A DNA stretch of 64,000 nt from Cyprinodon diabolis (lineage: Eukaryota; Chordata; Actinopteri; Cyprinodontiformes; Cyprinodontidae): the NCBI GenBank assembly GCA_030533445.1, contig CM060082.1, positions 35,031,317-35,095,316 of the forward strand, given 5' to 3'. A program made the translations under genes and the position numbers. The notes under the pieces are model-generated. The model saw nothing but the letters and a program-made list of their open reading frames with translations. It was not told the origin of the DNA and did no database searches. This document shows positions 62,818 through 64,000 of the stretch, one piece after another (within the stretch, counting starts at the first letter, position 1; each line of letters begins with the position of its first letter).

Positions 62818-64000
62818 AAGTGATGCTGTAAATAAACTCAAGTGATGCTGTAAATAGACAAGAGCCTCTGCACATCTGCAAGGATAAGTGGGTGTCAATT
62901 GTGGAAGGTTGGATGTTTTATAATGTTGTTATTATAAAACAAAGAAGTTTGTGGTTGAGATTTGACCAAAAATATAAAGTATTCAAAACTTTACAGGATA
63001 ACTCAACTAGATATTGCCCTCTCTATACAATGCTAAGTTCGAGCAGGGTGAATTAGTCACAGCACTCCAGCTTAGGTCTGAGCAAAACCAACATCAAAGC
63101 AACCCTCACAGCTCGAAGGATGAATCCAGACTTTAATGAGCAGGTTGATTCAGCTCTGCTTTCATTAAATAAGATATTCAAACTAAGGAATGAAGCCATG
63201 TTTTACTTTAAATTGATTGAGAAGGAGAATCCAGCATGTTTAGAGTGAGTATTCGAATCAGCTTAAACTCACTGCTTTTTGGGGACTTGGAGACTGGATT
63301 AATCCAGGGTGTGGTGTATTAGTGTCAGAGGAAGTGTGACCCACAATAAGAGGAGTGTGAGAAAAACATAAAAGAAGAGGAATTTCCTTTCTAATTGGAG
63401 TCTATCCTTCCCTGTTAATATTCAACCAACACCCTGAACTACAGTTCCACCCTCTTTTCCATGTAAGCTCTGTTAGTGCAGATGTAGATTTTTCAGGATT
63501 TATCTACATTTTTGTGGACTTTATAATGGCAAAGAGAAGCTAAGAAAATGGCCAAGATTTTACCCGATTTTCTTTTTCACTCATTTCCTGTGTTTGTTAA
63601 AGAATGGTGGTCTGGGCCTCTTTCTGCTGAGCTTGCAAGAGTTTAGGATGGTCTTACAGACTTGCAGGTGTTTATTTAGAAACCAGGGAGGAATAAAGAT
63701 GCAATAAACTCAGTTAGCACTCTCATATTTTACTTTGAGAATGCTAACTAAGCACTCTCAAAGTATGGTTTTTAGTTTTCATTGGCAATGAAATGCCATG
63801 GCTTGAAATGTTAATCAAACTGTAAAATAACAAATGAAAATCCTCATTTAGATCTGTATGTAAACAACTGTTCAGCTGTCAAAAGCTTGCATTTCAACCT
63901 GATTACTCCTCAAAAAGCAGGGTAAAGTGAAACATGTGAAAAAGAGACAAAAACATTCCTTTTGTATTATTTTGAACCAGAGATGAAACAAAACTATGCC

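Larger units (their letters stand above)
60804..64000 (+). other. mmp16: Start of the next intron (3' end not in window)
   Basis: Begins GTAAGA. It contains a possible hAT-like end at 62200-62298 and the minus-strand SINE at 62461-62817. Right after the SINE, CTCAAGTGATGCTGTAAATA is nearly duplicated (62817-62858). No exon with hemopexin motifs was found up to the end of the window. Confidence 0.8.

Noticed and set aside
62529..62819. 96-codon minus-strand frame
   Set aside because: It is contained in the tRNA-derived SINE, which is non-coding.

Overview
The window is eukaryotic, very probably a teleost fish. The evidence is long AT-rich introns with GT/AG splice sites, an MT-MMP gene whose protein aligns well with vertebrate MMP16, tRNA-derived SINEs, a Tc1-like transposon with long terminal inverted repeats, several hAT-like non-autonomous elements and many TA and CA microsatellites. 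There is no sign of operons, CRISPR arrays, rRNA genes or functional tRNA genes.

The only host gene I can support is a plus-strand membrane-type matrix metalloproteinase, best matched to mmp16 (MT3-MMP). Six consecutive internal exons are present: 5964-6112, 7972-8094, 16499-16803, 41493-41654, 46314-46531 and 60665-60803. All junction phases agree and join into one uninterrupted 365-residue stretch: prodomain, cysteine switch, furin site, catalytic domain with zinc site and Met-turn, proline-rich hinge and first hemopexin repeat. The signal-peptide exon should lie upstream. The remaining hemopexin blades, the membrane anchor and the tail should lie downstream. The five complete introns measure about 1.9, 8.4, 24.7, 4.7 and 14.1 kb.

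Everything else is intron or upstream sequence, much of it transposon-derived. In order: a 22-bp minisatellite with an inverted flank (1-905); a Tc1-like element with a frameshifted DD34E transposase (2902-4500); an interspersed repeat of unknown family (8131-8363, inverted copy 40871-41096); an acidic first-exon-like ORF (10393-10698, minus); a hAT-like element (12670-13060); a palindrome (23165-23297); a nested insertion (23445-24591); a 315-bp tandem triplication (26875-27823); a hAT-like element containing a RecQ-helicase-like exon (29346-30784); a SINE (32031-32209); an inverted-repeat element (37700-38162); a BED-finger hAT-like relic (39828-40831); a foldback (43951-44165); an element with 22-bp perfect inverted repeats (44445-44918); a hAT-like element with a Harbinger-like insertion inside it (48007-48574); a promoter/first-exon element (52420-53067); a degraded relative of the 29.5 kb element (54318-54880); a LINE remnant (56720-57190); and a minus-strand SINE (62461-62817).

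I found no clearly new multi-gene system. The most interesting signal is structural. Two nested insertions are datable by their target-site duplications, one of them with its empty site preserved elsewhere in the window. In addition, several unrelated mobile elements carry a similar CCAAT-box, GC-rich, ATG first-exon cassette.
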